Below, piece after piece: positions 62,937 to 64,000 of a DNA stretch of 64,000 nucleotides. The DNA comes from Pseudobdellovibrionaceae bacterium. Lineage in GTDB: Bacteria > Bdellovibrionota > Bdellovibrionia > Bdellovibrionales > Bdellovibrionaceae. Under the pieces are notes generated by a model. The model saw only the letters and a list, made by a program, of their open reading frames with translations, did not search any database and had not been told where the DNA came from. Location: positions 1 to 64,000 of the forward strand of contig JAHBUW010000004.1 of NCBI GenBank assembly GCA_019637875.1. Direction: 5' to 3'. Each line of letters starts with the position of its first letter. The stretch's first letter is position 1. A program made the position numbers and the translations under genes.

Positions 62937-63400
62937 ACATCACGAAGATCACCGATCCCGAACAGAAGAGTCAGATCTGCGACTCGATTTTACGGAGCCT
63001 GCCGCTCTGGTTCGGCATCGAATCCGCCATCGTCGACTACGCGAACGATGTGAAACCCATGGACACCTGGGCGGTTCAAAAAGACGGCGAGTTCATCGGC
63101 TTCGCCAGCGTCAACGTGCACTTCCCCGAATCCGCCGAGATCCACGTCATGGGCATCGTGGAGCGCTTTCATCGCCAAGCCCTCGGACGTGAGCTGCTGC
63201 AGACGATCGAATTCGATCTGCGCGGGCGAGGCTTCAAATTCCTGACGGTGAAAACCCTCAGTGCCTCGCGCCCGAACAACGAATACGATCAGACGCGGAA
63301 CTTCTACCTGCGCGTGGGCTTCACTCCGCTCGAGGAATTCAAAACACTGTGGGGCGAGCACAACCCCTGCCTGCTTCTAGTGAAGAGTCTGCAAGTCTAG
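62933..63400 (+). CDS. GNAT-family N-acetyltransferase
   Basis: A 155-residue GNAT protein. WAVQKDGEFIGFASV, AEIHVMGIVERFHRQALGREL (partly shown; the acetyl-CoA-binding motif with a Q/R-x-x-G/A pattern) and TRNFYLRVGFTPLEEF are family landmarks. Substrate unknown. AAGGAGA lies a few bases before GTG 62933, which overlaps the VOC stop; the longer frame is not supported. Confidence 0.85.
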   Translation: MNITKITDPEQKSQICDSILRSLPLWFGIESAIVDYANDVKPMDTWAVQKDGEFIGFASVNVHFPESAEIHVMGIVERFHRQALGRELLQTIEFDLRGRGFKFLTVKTLSASRPNNEYDQTRNFYLRVGFTPLEEFKTLWGEHNPCLLLVKSLQV

Positions 63401-63423
63401 ATCCCTGCGGCAAGGAGCCCCGT

Positions 63424-63948
63424 TTGCTTTTCCGTTTTCAAATCGAACTGTCGGATGTGGATCGCGGCGTCTACGAGACTCTGGATTTCCGCGTCGCTCA
63501 GCATCCCTCGGAAACTCATCCGTACCTGCTGACCCGCGTCCTGGCCTATGCGCTCGCGTACGAGGAAGGCCTTGAGTTCTCGGCGCAGGGACTGGGCGAT
63601 CCCGAAGCGCCTGCCATCTTGAAATACGGCGCGCACCAATCCGTCGCCACGTGGATCGAGATCGGGAATCCCACCTCCCGCAAACTACATAAGGCGACCA
63701 AATCCGCGTCCCGTGTTTCGGTCTTCACCTACAAAAATCCCGACGTCCTGCGCGCGGATATCCAAGAGAACCAAGTTCACCGCGCCTCCGAGATCGAAAT
63801 CGTCGCGGTGGAGCCCGCCTTTTTGGATGAACTCTCCGAGGCGCTCGAGAAAAACAATCGCTGGTCACTCCTGGTCCAGTCGGGGCAGGTCGACGTCACG
63901 GTCGCGGGGCGCACTCACTCGACGCAGCTTCGCCAAACTCACGCTTAA
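63424..63948 (+). CDS. yaeQ: YaeQ-family protein
   Basis: A 174-residue protein matching YaeQ: ELSDVDRGVYETLDFRVAQH, PSETHPYLLTRVLAYAL, TWIEIGNPTSRKLHKA and SVFTYKN. YaeQ has a restriction-endonuclease-like (PD-(D/E)XK) fold, and its function is not established; a link to transcription elongation in E. coli has been proposed. TTG 63424 has AAGGAG six bases upstream. Near the right edge; nothing else is supported to base 64000. Confidence 0.85.
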   Translation: MLFRFQIELSDVDRGVYETLDFRVAQHPSETHPYLLTRVLAYALAYEEGLEFSAQGLGDPEAPAILKYGAHQSVATWIEIGNPTSRKLHKATKSASRVSVFTYKNPDVLRADIQENQVHRASEIEIVAVEPAFLDELSEALEKNNRWSLLVQSGQVDVTVAGRTHSTQLRQTHA

Positions 63949-64000
63949 AGACGCCAAGGTGCTCCGTTCACCAGACGAAGCCTGACTTCGTGGCGGGTGC

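Overview
The window is a gene-dense, high-GC (by eye about 60%) stretch of a Gram-negative bacterial chromosome. Lineage clues are a short D0/D1-only flagellin, many secreted proteins and lipoproteins, several soluble c-type haem proteins, outer-membrane barrels, and a TPR regulator with two winged helices. These suggest a predatory-type delta-proteobacterium of the Bdellovibrionota. This is inference: no rRNA or other phylogenetic marker was compared, and tRNA-Asp is the only stable RNA recognised.

Layout. 264-4635 holds a secreted protein, a DUF3445/HODM-alpha-like haem protein, an OmpA-family porin and a PhoD-like lipoprotein. 4583-7492 (minus) holds a TPR/double winged-helix regulator and a membrane-anchored repeat protein. 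7624-10179 is a redox group: a dihaem lipoprotein, YceI, and a haem-tagged outer-membrane protein. 10279-14999 holds a HEFGH metallopeptidase candidate, secreted proteins and a large periplasmic coiled coil. 15028-15272 carries a 204-bp palindromic element flanked by a 9-bp direct repeat. 15924-18806 (minus) is an imelysin / di-haem oxidoreductase operon. 19451-22573 is a lone RND transporter.

23483-28537 holds small genes including a 47-residue membrane protein, a second palindromic element (273 bp), a LysR regulator, an extensin/M15-like lipoprotein and flagellin. 28917-31889 is a 990-residue secreted protein with a possible caspase-like (clan CD) His-Cys dyad. 32040-36011 holds oligoribonuclease, a HEARH protein pair and an alpha/beta hydrolase.

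36113-43053 is a tight seven-gene operon: SDR, luciferase-like flavin monooxygenase, ALDH8-type aldehyde dehydrogenase, both subunits of a 2-aminophenol 1,6-dioxygenase, an asparaginase-II-like protein and a RidA/aminomuconate-deaminase-like protein. Together they fit meta-cleavage of an o-aminophenol to an oxalocrotonate-type acid. Genes for the lower pathway are absent here. A cluster of perfect hairpins closes the operon. It is the best candidate for an undescribed system in the window.

43236-51343 holds an RMND1/DUF155-like protein, two barrels, a TPR lipoprotein, a CapA-type protein and a three-gene ABC-2 exporter. 51451-58297 holds a c-type haem lipoprotein and a minus-strand operon of an HMA-domain protein, an AsmA-like protein, a lipoprotein and a beta-propeller/TPR protein. 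58408-63948 holds a membrane protein with two cyclic-nucleotide domains, tRNA-Asp with a promoter and an imperfect tandem repeat behind it, a P1 peptidase, and ASCH, VOC, GNAT and YaeQ proteins.
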